Below, piece by piece: positions 54,727 to 63,552 of a stretch of DNA of 64,000 nt. Under the pieces are notes generated by a model. That model worked only from the letters and a program-made list of their open reading frames with translations, did no database searches and had not been told where the DNA came from. The position numbers were made by a program, and so were the translations under genes. Origin of the DNA: Burkholderia sp. E7m39 (GTDB lineage: Bacteria; Pseudomonadota; Gammaproteobacteria; Burkholderiales; Burkholderiaceae); assembly GCA_001319865.1 (NCBI GenBank), contig BBSL01000035.1:1-64000 (forward strand), in the 5' to 3' direction. The stretch's first letter is position 1, and each line of letters begins with the position of its first letter.

Positions 54727-55236
54727 ATTCGCGCGAAAATTCCGTGAAGCCACGCCGCATAACCACCTGATCGATTTTAAGCGGTTATGCATCGAAGTAA
54801 CCTGCTGTTAACTGCCGCCAACGCCGCGCCAGTTCTGATGCACCTGTCGATCAGCCGCGCCACGAGGCGAGGCGCGCGAATGACAATGCGCCGAGGCGGG
54901 CTCATCTAAAGGCGCCACGGTCCGGCAATATCGCGAAGGCCATCGGTCGTGAGCGCCGTGACTTGGATACCCGGCATCGTGCTGCTCACATGGTGCGCCG
55001 ACCGGTACTACGACACACCTGTTGCGCCGGTTGCTGCTCGCGCGCTCACGCGGCTGGCTCGCAGCGCTCTCAAAGCGCGCCGCCGCCGCGGACACGCCCA
55101 TGCCGCAGTGAGCCGGGTTCCAACGCCAGCGCGCAGATCCTGGCGGCGACAAAAGCAACGGCTTCGCGATTCGGGCGACGTCTTTTCTCATGGCCCGTTG
55201 TCATCGTTACCAAGGGCTGGGCACCCCTCAATTTTC

Positions 55237-55282
55237 GGTACACAAAACGGTACACTTGGCTCTTTTGCACGCTTCGTGTACT
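55237..55282. promoter_or_regulatory. degenerate AGTACACA array before the second integrase
   Basis: GGTACACA at 55237 and GGTACACT at 55249 (12-bp step), with the inverse CGTGTACT at 55275. It ends 12 bp before the ATG. A decayed version of the array at 34155-34204. Confidence 0.65.
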
Positions 55283-55294
55283 TGAATTCGCCGC

Positions 55295-56425
55295 ATGCCG
55301 AAACTCGCGACAGCTCTCAGCGAATCCCACATTCGTAGCCTTCAGCCGCGCGCGACGCGCTACAGCGTCGCCGACGGCAAAGGCCTTATCCTCGAAATCA
55401 TGCCGACGGGCAAAAAGATCTGGCGGTTCCGCTATACGCTCGACGGTCGCCGGCAACCGATGGTTACGATCGGCGACTATCAGTTGATGTCGCTGCGAGT
55501 CGCGCGGGCAAGGGCGCAAAAATACGCGGAGATCGTCGCGAAGGGTTTGTCGCCCGTGTCGATGGCAAGACAGGACCGGGGCGTCGAAAAGCGTGTCGAC
55601 GTGCTTCGCGACGGCGCAGCGCTTTATTTGGCCTCGGAAATGGCGCGCAAGTCCGAAGAGTATCGACGCACCACGCAGCGCGCGCTCGACAAAGACATTC
55701 TTCCCGCGATCGGGCACAAGCCCATCGCGCAGATCACGGCCGACGACATCCGGGGCATTTGCGACGCGATCAAACGCCGCGGCGCGCCTCAGATGGCGCT
55801 TCATACGCGCAATGTCGCGAAGCGTCTGTTCGGGTTCCTGATCGCCCATCGGCTCGCGAGCGTCAATCCTGCCGCGGCCATCCCGGCCCGGACGATTGCC
55901 ACGCAGGACGGCCGCTCGCGCATGCTGAGCGCGAGCGAGATCGGCACGCTAATCCATGCGATCCGCACTTCGAACATCCGCCGCCCGCTGCAACTCGCGT
56001 TGCGTCTGCTCGTGCTCACTGTCGCCAGCAAATCCGAATTGATCGAGGCGCCTTGGCGGGAGTTCGATCTCGAAGCGGGTATGTGGACGATTCCAGCCGT
56101 GCGCTCGACCAACGGCCGCGAGCGTCGCGTGCCACTTTCGGCTCAGGCGCTGGCCATATTGGCCGAGCTGCGCGGGAAGGGGCGCGCGGGAATCTACCTG
56201 TTCCCGTCTATGCGCCGTAGCGCGAATCGTCCGATTGCGAAGGGCACGCTGAATCAGGCGCTCAAGACGCTCGGCCTCGCGATCGAGCATTTTGTGCTGC
56301 ATGACTTGAGGCGTACGGCGCTTGCGCACCTCGGCGCGGAAGACGGGCGTGCGTTGAGCGCGCGGGACATGCAGACATGGGCCGACTTCGTCGATGAATC
56401 GGACCACCAGCGGGTGACGGATTGA
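55295..56425 (+). pseudogene. inactivated tyrosine integrase, paralogue of the first
   Basis: A 376-residue open frame, alignable with the integrase at 34211 along its whole length (MPKLATAL, TRYSVADGKG, ALHTRNV.KRLF, SKSELIEA). The catalytic Arg245 is Ser (TVASKSEL), and about 25 residues spanning the catalytic His361 and Tyr370 are deleted in frame, after which the tail (TWADFVD) resumes. His336-x-x-Arg339 remains. It cannot cleave DNA but could still bind DNA. The frame is intact, so it could have been kept as a DNA-binding protein. Confidence 0.85.
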
Positions 56426-56672
56426 CTCGAACGCGCGATTGGTACACAGGGATTATGATGTCACGCGCCAATCCTTTCTCTGACTGTGTGACCGCCATTT
56501 AAACAGGGTTCTGACGTCGGGTGGAATGCATGTCTTGCATGGGCAGTTTTAAGTACACAGCCCGGCGCATGGGCTCACAAACGCCGCGCAGGCGCATGGA
56601 GCAGGGCGATATAGCGAGGTTACGCACCCGCCGCGGACCTGCGGCGTACGGCAGACTTAGAAACAGCTCGGT
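56426..56672. other. right boundary region of the island
   Basis: Contains single GGTACACA (56441) and the 15-bp repeat (56545-56559). No gene. The chromosome-like sequence resumes to the right. Confidence 0.4.
56545..56559. repeat. 15-bp direct repeat, right copy
   Basis: AGTTTTAAGTACACA, identical to 54700-54714. The pair brackets the inactive integrase. Confidence 0.85.
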
Positions 56673-56957
56673 TCAGCCATGCACCGCGACAGCTTCTATG
56701 CCGCGATCGTTCTTGACAGCGGAGGCCGCCGGCGTCAGGTAGGCATCGGGAACATGCCGGTCATACTCGTCAAGCTGGAGCAACAGGCTGTCGAGGGCGC
56801 ACAGCTGGACCTTGGTGAGGAACGGAGCATCGAGCAGCGCATGCAGACGCATGCGCCAATATCCGGAGGAGAGAATCGCGCCGCCCATATCCCCGAGCAG
56901 CGATGGCCACATGACGCGCGAGATATGCGCGATTTCCTGATCGATCAATCGGTTCAT
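56673..56957 (-). CDS. conserved hypothetical protein
   Basis: A 94-residue protein (MNRLIDQEIAHISRVMWPSL) with helical composition. ATG 56957 has a GGGGGAA upstream. Resembles small hypothetical proteins of Burkholderia; function unknown. Confidence 0.6.
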   Translation of the reverse strand: MNRLIDQEIAHISRVMWPSLLGDMGGAILSSGYWRMRLHALLDAPFLTKVQLCALDSLLLQLDEYDRHVPDAYLTPAASAVKNDRGIEAVAVHG

Positions 56958-57300
56958 GGCTTCCCCCGTACGTCTCGACAAGGCCGAAGTGCATTTACGT
57001 CTGATGATTCACTTTAGCCGGATTCTACCCAGTCGCTACCTATAAAAACAAATAGGGTGTGCGCTGGATGCGGGCATCGAGCGCTACACGAGAGCGTTGG
57101 ATGGAAGCGTACGCATGCGCGCCGCATGTCGATCGGGTGAACAGAACGAGGTTTCGGTGCCAATTTGGCGAGGTATCGACGCCGGCGCGCAAACAGCGGG
57201 GACGGCGTCACGAACGAGCGAGCAACAGCACGGGAGGTAGGACGCGCGAATGCGCTTAGGCGTCGTCAGGCGCAGAGTTCGACGTGCCCGGCGCCGATCC
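56958..57300. other. 343-bp region without a gene
   Basis: Promoter side of the previous gene; an AT-rich stretch (57042-57058) is the likely promoter. No frame supported. Confidence 0.35.
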
Positions 57301-57387
57301 TCACAGTAACGTCAACGCGACGCTGATGAGGATCAGCGCCAGCACGCACAACCGGTACTCCGTCGACGGAAAAGGGCAGGCCAGCAT
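57301..57387 (-). CDS. 28-residue membrane peptide
   Basis: MLACPFPSTEYRL then a hydrophobic run (CVLALILISVALTLL) to the C-terminus: a single membrane helix. A strong GGAGG lies 5 bases before the ATG. Function unknown, but the ribosome site and hydrophobic tail make it credible. Confidence 0.5.
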   Translation of the reverse strand: MLACPFPSTEYRLCVLALILISVALTLL

Positions 57388-57423
57388 GACAGCCTCCGTT
57401 CGCCTCAGACGTACGCGGATCGC

Positions 57424-57588
57424 TTAGTGGTGCAGCAGGCTGCGGATCGGATGTCGCCAGTCCATGCGCCTGTGGTCGTCGTCGTGTAGCGCCTGGCGGT
57501 GTTCCTGCCAGAGTTCGTCGGAAAACAGAAACGCGACGATGAGAAGCGGCACGATGAGGAACGCGCCCAGAATCAGATGCTCGATCAC
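57424..57588 (-). CDS. 54-residue small membrane protein
   Basis: GTG start with AAGGAGGT upstream. MIEHLILGAFLIVPLLIVAF forms one membrane helix, followed by a charged tail rich in His and Asp (HDDDHRRMDWRHP). It lies just upstream of the 28-residue peptide on the same strand, so they may be co-transcribed. Function unknown. Confidence 0.6.
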   Translation of the reverse strand: MIEHLILGAFLIVPLLIVAFLFSDELWQEHRQALHDDDHRRMDWRHPIRSLLHH

Positions 57589-57737
57589 AGTGACCTCCTT
57601 GATCGATGGAACAACGACGATTTCATTGTAGGCGCGTTAGGTGCCGCTGCGTGTGACCCATGCCGCACTGCGCGCCAGCCAATGGAATCGAAGCAAGCCA
57701 CGGGCCTAGTTTGCGCCGCATGCGCGTCGGCGGCTCG

Positions 57738-58364
57738 TCACGCGGCCGATTTTTTCCATGCCGCGGCCAGCAATCCCGCGCCGATCAGCAGTGTTCCGCC
57801 CGCGCAGTTCACCCCGCGCTGCACGCGCGGGCTGCGGATCGCGCGCCGTGCCGCCGATGCAAGTACGGCGTAGCCCAACGCATTCAGCGTCCCGAGCGCG
57901 ACGAATGTTGCCTCGAACACAGCAATCTGCGACCACGTGGCGAGCTGCGTATCGATGAACTGCGGCACGAACGCCACGAAAAACACAATGCTCTTCGGAT
58001 TGAGCGCCGTCACCGCATAGGCGTGCGCGAAGACGCGGCTCGTGCGCGTTTCGGCCGTCGGGGGCGCGTCGCTCGTGGAAACGGGCGCGCGCCACAGCTT
58101 GATGCCCAAATAGATAAGGTACGCAGCGCCGACCCATTTGAGCGCCGTGAACAGCGTGGCCGATGCCGCGAGAATGACGCCGAGCCCGAGCATCGACGCG
58201 GTCATTGACGTCAGATCGCCCAGCGCCACGCCGGCCGTCGTGACCATCGCGTACCGGCGTCCGTGCCCGAGCGCGTAAGAAATAACAAGCAGCACGGTGG
58301 GGCCAGGAATCGCGACGAGAATCGCGGAAGCGATAGCGAAGGGCAGCCAGTGTGCGAGTGTCAT
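57738..58364 (-). CDS. LysE family translocator
   Basis: A 208-residue inner-membrane exporter with about six helices. PGPTVLLVISYALGHGRRYA (about 22-41) is the LysE/RhtB signature. It probably exports amino acids or their derivatives. Single gene. Confidence 0.92.
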   Translation of the reverse strand: MTLAHWLPFAIASAILVAIPGPTVLLVISYALGHGRRYAMVTTAGVALGDLTSMTASMLGLGVILAASATLFTALKWVGAAYLIYLGIKLWRAPVSTSDAPPTAETRTSRVFAHAYAVTALNPKSIVFFVAFVPQFIDTQLATWSQIAVFEATFVALGTLNALGYAVLASAARRAIRSPRVQRGVNCAGGTLLIGAGLLAAAWKKSAA

Positions 58365-58863
58365 GCGTTGTCTCCAGTGTTATGCCGATGGACGGCCGAT
58401 TTATCCATGAACGCGGCGCCCGTGCAAGCCACTCTTTGGAAGCGCCACGACCGACCCGGGCTACTCGGCTTCAGGCATCTTTCTTACTCTGCGCACGCTC
58501 CACTCAAAGCGAGCATTTGATGAGTCGCGCGAATGACTTTGTGTGCGACGCATCAAACTCGATAAACATGTATCGCAATTCGCTTAAAAGAGTGTCCGAG
58601 TAAACGCGAATACTGCCTGCAAAAGGTTATGTGCTCGGCCTTTCTCTTCCACGTTTCTATTCGCAATCTGCCGAATACCGGAGGGATTGCGTCATAAGCG
58701 CCCTATCGAAACGCCTCCATTCGCACTGCGACAATTCGCCGCTGTTGCGACCGCACACAAGATGTGCTTGCGCTTCGAATCCGTTCTTCTAGATTTAGAA
58801 AATGCGTGCCCTCTTCGACAGTTAAATGCCTGGCTAACCGAGCCTTGCCGCACGGAGGTAATC
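58365..58863. other. 499-bp region without a gene
   Basis: No convincing frame. It separates the divergent LysE gene and the secreted protein gene and must contain both promoters. Confidence 0.35.
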
Positions 58864-59205
58864 ATGAAAAAACAAGTCGCCATTTTCTTCGCACTGACGG
58901 GCTTATTGACGGCAGCCGGCGCGCAGGCGCAGGACGTCGTGATCAAGCCCCAGCAAACCGTGCAGTTCAAGGCCAACGCGTATGGCTGCCTGTCAAAAGA
59001 CAAGCTGGACGCGGTCACGCAACATGCGCAGGCCGGCGAGCAACAAAAGATGCAGGAGTTCTTCTCCGGCTACGAATGTATTTCGACGCCCGAACATTCG
59101 GATTTCCGCGTGGTTCGCGTAGTCGGGCATGATGTTGAGTTCGTGAATGCGGGCAATAGCGATACGCAAGGCCTTTGGACCAACGACCGCTTTATAAAGC
59201 AATAG
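58864..59205 (+). CDS. secreted hypothetical protein
   Basis: A 113-residue protein with a signal peptide (MKKQVAIFFALTGLLTAAG, cleavage at AQA). Two cysteines in the mature part may form a disulfide. GGAGG precedes the ATG. Periplasmic, function unknown. Confidence 0.75.
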   Translation: MKKQVAIFFALTGLLTAAGAQAQDVVIKPQQTVQFKANAYGCLSKDKLDAVTQHAQAGEQQKMQEFFSGYECISTPEHSDFRVVRVVGHDVEFVNAGNSDTQGLWTNDRFIKQ

Positions 59206-59727
59206 CGAATAAAGTCGGATTTCCCCCGACATTCAATGTCGGGTAAATACCAACGCTTTAACGAAAAACGCCCCTCGCGATTTCGCACGGCCGGCTTATT
59301 GACCGGCCATTTTTATTTTCCGCGCACCGTCTTTTCACGTGATCTTTGCAGTCGGGAAAGACGCCATCTCGCGCGCGAGCCGCCGCCGGCTTATTCCACC
59401 CCCGCATGAGCGCGCCGTCGACGTCTCATCGCGCTGTCGTACCGCCCCGCATATTCGGTATCATCACGCTCCGACCTTGCGCATGTCCGTTTCGTCCGAG
59501 ATCCGCCGCCGCGCCCGGCACGCCTGTTGCTGTATGTGTAGCAAGCGAAAGCAGGGAGGTCGACGCGACACGGGCTAGCCCGAACGTCCCGGCGATCCGG
59601 CAAATGTGCTTCTACGGCGAGACGCGCGGCCTGGCGTGACGCTGCACCGCAGGGACGAACGATCATGGCAAGGTACGCCGACTCTTTATTCACTATCCGG
59701 TCCGCGTTTGCGGGACCTGGTTGTAGC
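59206..59727. other. 522-bp region, terminator only
   Basis: Apart from the terminator at 59289-59315 nothing is recognisable. Frames here are GC shadows. Confidence 0.35.
59289..59315 (+). terminator. rho-independent terminator
   Basis: GGCCGG (59289-59294) pairs with CCGGCC (59303-59308), followed by a T-rich run. Confidence 0.85.
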
Positions 59728-60306
59728 ATGGCTCTCAAATCGACAATCTATAAGGCTGAACTGCAGATCGCCGACATGGACCGGCATTACTACGCCGACC
59801 ATTCGCTGACGATCGCGCTGCACCCGTCAGAAACCAACGAGCGCATGATGGTTCGCGTCGCCGCGTTCGCGTTGTTCGCGCAGGAACGCCTCGAATTCTG
59901 CAAGGGGCTTTCGGACATCGAGGAACCGGACCTGTGGGCGAAAGACCTGACGGGCGCAATCGATACATGGATCGAGGTCGGCCAGCCCGACGAGCGCCGC
60001 ATCGCGAAGGCCAGCAGCCGCGCGAACGAAGTGGTCGTCATCGCTTATGGCGGCCGCACCTCCGACATCTGGTGGCAAGGCGTGCGCAACAAGGTGGACC
60101 GTCTGCGCAACGTGACAGTCTGGTCGCTTGGCGAAAATGTCGCCGCCGCACTGGCCGGGCTGGCCGAGCGGACGATGCGTCTGCAATGCACGGTTCAGGA
60201 CAACGCGGCTTGGCTGGGCAGCGAGACCGCTGACGCCGTACCGATCGAATGGACCGTTCTGAAAGCCGCCGCCGATGCCCGTCCGGCAGCGCATGGCGGC
60301 CGCTGA
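59728..60306 (+). CDS. yaeQ: YaeQ family protein
   Basis: A 192-residue protein with the YaeQ pattern: ALKSTIYKAELQIADMDRHYY at the start, LAIHPSE-like IALHPSETNERMMVR, and IWWQ. The fold resembles PD-(D/E)XK nucleases; the biological role is unsettled. ATG 59728 is the usual start; a possible ATG at 59665 adds 21 residues. Confidence 0.92.
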   Translation: MALKSTIYKAELQIADMDRHYYADHSLTIALHPSETNERMMVRVAAFALFAQERLEFCKGLSDIEEPDLWAKDLTGAIDTWIEVGQPDERRIAKASSRANEVVVIAYGGRTSDIWWQGVRNKVDRLRNVTVWSLGENVAAALAGLAERTMRLQCTVQDNAAWLGSETADAVPIEWTVLKAAADARPAAHGGR

Positions 60307-60351
60307 TCACTGCCCCACGCGTGCCTGTGTACCAAAAACCGACGTCACAAA

Positions 60352-60765
60352 TCAGGCCGATGATGTCGGCGGCCCTTTTAGCTCAATCATGTTGCCTTCC
60401 GGATCGAACAGATACAACGAAGGTCCATAACCATCCGCACCATACCGCGTCGCCTGTTCCCCCAGGCGCGCGCCGCGCTCCGTGAGCCATGCCTTCAGCG
60501 CGTCGGCATCGAACGGCTCGACGCGCAGACAAACGTGATCCATGTTGCAGCCCGTGCCCGGCGTGCCGCTTTCCGGCCGGTCGATAGGCCCGCCCACCTG
60601 CAAGAGATCGATCAGCGCGCGTCCCGCCCGCAGCTGGATCAGGCCGAGGTCGAGCTGCGCCTTTTCCAGCGTGCAGCCCAGCACGTCGCAGTAAAAGCGC
60701 GTCATTGCGTCGACGTTCAGCGCGCGGATGACGACGTGGTCGATATCGAGAATCTGGAAATTCAT
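60352..60765 (-). CDS. VOC family (glyoxalase/bleomycin resistance-type) protein
   Basis: A 137-residue paired beta-alpha-beta-beta-beta protein. ILDIDHVVIRA with His, MDHVCLRVE with His and the C-terminal YLFDPEGNMIEL with Glu give the metal-ligand pattern of VOC enzymes. Likely a lyase or dioxygenase-like enzyme, substrate unknown. Confidence 0.88.
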   Translation of the reverse strand: MNFQILDIDHVVIRALNVDAMTRFYCDVLGCTLEKAQLDLGLIQLRAGRALIDLLQVGGPIDRPESGTPGTGCNMDHVCLRVEPFDADALKAWLTERGARLGEQATRYGADGYGPSLYLFDPEGNMIELKGPPTSSA

Positions 60766-60852
60766 GGCGCGGCGTCCGTGGTTGGCGTTCCAGTGGAAAA
60801 CCAGTGTAGAGGGATTCGCGCCCCGCGAAGTAGCGAGGGGAAACGCTGGACG

Positions 60853-60949
60853 AAAAAAAGCCCGCTCGGTTGGAGCGGGCTGAATCCATATCAGGAGGAG
60901 ACATGGAGGAGACAGGAACCACTATACACGCCACCTTGATGCGACGCAA
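60853..60949 (-). ncRNA. candidate small RNA with two anti-Shine-Dalgarno stretches
   Basis: On the minus strand: promoter TTGCGT-17-TATAGT (60949-60921), a predicted start near 60914, two copies of TGTCTCCTCC (60914-60905 and 60903-60894), then terminator AGCGGGC stem (60880-60860) with seven T (60859-60853). The ~62-nt RNA would expose two UCUCCUCC segments. On the plus strand the same stretch looks like GGAGG before ATG 60903, so a small gene is the competing reading. Confidence 0.55.
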
Positions 60950-61139
60950 TAACTTTTTAAGGGAAAACCCCAACTTTTTTCAGGTCCGATTTGTCCCGAT
61001 ATTTGAGAATCCGGGTCAATCCGATAGCGGTCAAACAGCGCCCCGACAACAGCCCAAATGACACCGCAAGAACCGGAGCGTACTGTGTGCAGGTGCCCGC
61101 TAAAGTGGCAAGCATCAAAACCGTCCTCCGGGGCAAACG

Positions 61140-62270
61140 ATGAACACTCCCTTCCCTGAAGCCATGGCCGCCGCCTTCGCCAGCGATGACGAGCGCTGGA
61201 CGGCCGTCCTGAGACGCGACATGTCCGCCGACGGCGCCTTCTTCTACGGCGTCCGCACGACGGGCGTGTTCTGCCGCCCATCGTGCGCGTCGCGTCTGCC
61301 GCGGCGCGAGAACGTCGACTTCTTCGCCTCCGCGGACGACGCGCGTGCCGCCGGCTATCGCGAATGCAAGCGCTGTCAGCCCGGCGGCCTGCCGCGCGAG
61401 CTGGAAATCGTCAATCGCGCGTGCGCCGCGCTCGACGCCGATCCGCAGCAGCGCCTCACGCTCGCGCAACTGAGCGACGCCGTGCACGTCAGCCCGTTTC
61501 ATTTGCAGCGCCTTTTCAAGCGCGTGGTCGGCGTGTCGCCGCGACAGTACCAGGCGGCCCAGCGCGGCGCGGCGCTGCGGGACGCACTGCAGCGAGGCAC
61601 CGACGTCACGCGCGCGACCGTCGACGCGGGTTTCGGCTCGCCGTCGCGCATGTACGGCATGGCGGCGGCCGAGCTGGGCATGGCGCCTTCCGTCTACCGG
61701 CGCAAGGGGGCCGGGCTGCGCGTCCGTTACGCGAGCGCGCAAACCTTGCTGGGTCTTGTCCTCGTCGCGACGACCGACAAAGGCATCTGCAAGATCGCGT
61801 TTGGCGACGACGAAGCGCAGCTCCTCAACGATCTGCGCGAGGAATTCGCGAGTGCCGAACTGATCGACGATCCGAAGCGGCTCGCGCCCTTTGTCGCGCA
61901 GATCGACGCCTATCTGCGCGGCACGCGCCAGCGCTTCGATCTGCCCCTCGACATCGCCGCCACAGCGTTCCAGCAGCGCGTGTGGGAAGCGCTGCGCCAC
62001 ATTCCCTACGGCGAGACGCGCACCTACTCGCAGATCGCCGAAGCGGTCGGCTCGCCGCGCGCGGTCCGTGCCGTCGCCAACGCGTGCGCGTCCAATCCCG
62101 TCGCGCTCGCGATACCCTGCCACCGTGTCGTACAAAAGGGCGGTGCGCTCGCGGGGTATCGGTGGGGCGTTGCGCGCAAGGCGACGCTGCTCGATACGGA
62201 GGCGCATTCCGACGCGCGCCGCGCCGACACGGGCGCTCAACCTGCCGCCGACATGGATCACGCCGCTTGA
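61140..62270 (+). CDS. ada: bifunctional transcriptional activator / O6-methylguanine-DNA methyltransferase Ada
   Basis: A 376-residue full-length Ada. The N-terminal zinc/methyl-phosphotriester domain has Cys45, Cys49, Cys76 and Cys79 (FCRPSC, ECKRC). The AraC-type helix-turn-helix is at about 90-185, and the C-terminal methyltransferase has the acceptor Cys in PCHRVV. It removes alkyl groups and activates its own regulon after methylation. The alkA gene overlaps its stop codon. Confidence 0.96.
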   Translation: MNTPFPEAMAAAFASDDERWTAVLRRDMSADGAFFYGVRTTGVFCRPSCASRLPRRENVDFFASADDARAAGYRECKRCQPGGLPRELEIVNRACAALDADPQQRLTLAQLSDAVHVSPFHLQRLFKRVVGVSPRQYQAAQRGAALRDALQRGTDVTRATVDAGFGSPSRMYGMAAAELGMAPSVYRRKGAGLRVRYASAQTLLGLVLVATTDKGICKIAFGDDEAQLLNDLREEFASAELIDDPKRLAPFVAQIDAYLRGTRQRFDLPLDIAATAFQQRVWEALRHIPYGETRTYSQIAEAVGSPRAVRAVANACASNPVALAIPCHRVVQKGGALAGYRWGVARKATLLDTEAHSDARRADTGAQPAADMDHAA

Positions 62271-63190
62271 GCGCCGCGCCGACCGCAACGCTGGAACTCC
62301 CCTTCAAGGCGCCTTACGACTGGCCGCGCGTCCTGCGCTTCTTCGGCGCGCGCGCGACGCCCGGCGTCGAAGCCGTCGAAGACGGCGTCTGGCGCCGCGC
62401 GATCGGCTGGAATGGCGACAGCGGCACGCTTGCCGTGCGTAAGCATCCGCGCAAGCACTGCATCGTCGCGACGATCGACGGCGGCGTGAGCCGCCATGCC
62501 GAGGCGCTCGCCGAGCCGATCGCGCGCACGTTCGATCTGCGCGCCGATCCCAAGGCGATCGGCGCGAGTCTCGCCGCCGATCCGTGGCTCGCGCCGCTCG
62601 TCGCCGCGGCGCCCGGCCTGCGTGTGCCGGGCGCGTGGTCCGGGTTCGAGCTGGTGGTGCGGGCGATCGTCGGGCAGCAGGTCAGCGTGAAGGCAGCGAC
62701 GACGATCATTGGACGGATCGTGCAGCGCGCGGGCGAACGCATCGACGGTCATCCGCACCACACCACCGCGTGGCGCTTCCCGAGCCCGGCAGCGCTCGCC
62801 GCCGCCGACCTCGCGCAGATCGGCATGCCAGGCAAGCGCATCGATGCGCTGCAAGGCTTTGCGCGCGCGGTAGCCGACGGGAGCGTGCCCATCGACAGCG
62901 TCGACAGCGCGTCGTTCGATATCGCGCAATTGCGCGCGTCGCTGCTCGCGTTGCCGGGTATCGGGCCGTGGACCGTCGAGTACGTCGCGATGCGCGCGTG
63001 GCGCGATGCCGACGCGTGGCCCGCGTGGGATCTCGTGTTGATGCAGGCGATCGCGGCGCGTGATCCCGCGCTCGTGCGCCCCAACCAGCAGCGCGCGCGC
63101 AGCGACGCCTGGCGGCCGTGGCGCGCGTACGCTGCGATGCATCTGTGGAACGAAGTGGCCGATCGCGCTGGCGCGGCGCGCGGCGGGTGA
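62267..63190 (+). CDS. alkA: DNA-3-methyladenine glycosylase II
   Basis: A 307-residue AlkA. The N-terminal AlkA domain begins near LELPFKAPYDWPRVLRFF. The helix-hairpin-helix is LLALPGIGPWTVEYVAMRAW, and the catalytic Asp is in PAWDLVLMQA. It excises alkylated bases. The start must be TTG 62267 (overlapping the ada TGA) since no ATG or GTG fits upstream, so translation is coupled to ada. Confidence 0.92.
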   Translation: MSAAPTATLELPFKAPYDWPRVLRFFGARATPGVEAVEDGVWRRAIGWNGDSGTLAVRKHPRKHCIVATIDGGVSRHAEALAEPIARTFDLRADPKAIGASLAADPWLAPLVAAAPGLRVPGAWSGFELVVRAIVGQQVSVKAATTIIGRIVQRAGERIDGHPHHTTAWRFPSPAALAAADLAQIGMPGKRIDALQGFARAVADGSVPIDSVDSASFDIAQLRASLLALPGIGPWTVEYVAMRAWRDADAWPAWDLVLMQAIAARDPALVRPNQQRARSDAWRPWRAYAAMHLWNEVADRAGAARGG

Positions 63191-63552
63191 TGCTGCAACT
63201 GCTGTTCTAGCCGCCGTTCTAGCCGCTGGTTCGGCGCGCTTTTACTCGCGCTTTTTTATCCGATATATCAGCCGATATCCGCCGCCCGCCGTGACGGCGG
63301 CGAGCGGCTTTGCGCACATTCCAGCGCATGCCGCCAATCGACTTCGCGGCCCCGCGCGGCGTACAGTGAGAGGCGCGCGCCAGACATTGCCAGCATGGCC
63401 GACAGGGGCGCCGCAGCGGCCTGAGGCGGCGGCAAGCAGCCCTTCTGGCGAGATGTTAAAGTGCCCGCTACTGAAAATTCCGCCGAACGTGGTCGACCGC
63501 GCAAAGCAGCTCCGTGCGGCGCATGGCGGCCGACCCTGTTCGATCCGCATCA
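63191..63552. other. 362-bp region upstream of gshA
   Basis: No gene supported. A minus-strand frame here (63242-63568) overlaps the gshA start and is not credible. The gshA promoter must lie in this stretch. Confidence 0.35.

Larger units (their letters stand above)
54273..55294. other. 1-kb noncoding right-end region of the island
   Basis: No gene is convincing on either strand. It contains TTAGC arrays A4 and A5, a double AGTACACA, and the degenerate array in front of the second integrase. It is the densest concentration of repeats in the window. Confidence 0.5.

Noticed and set aside
54808-55191. Minus-strand 127-residue frame near the right end of the island
   Set aside because: Arg/Pro/Ala-rich composition without a start signal, typical of a GC-rich noncoding shadow.
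60903-61061. 52-residue plus-strand gene with perfect GGAGG
   Set aside because: The GGAGGAGACA motif is duplicated and the opposite strand has promoter and terminator at correct distances, which favours an sRNA. Not excluded.
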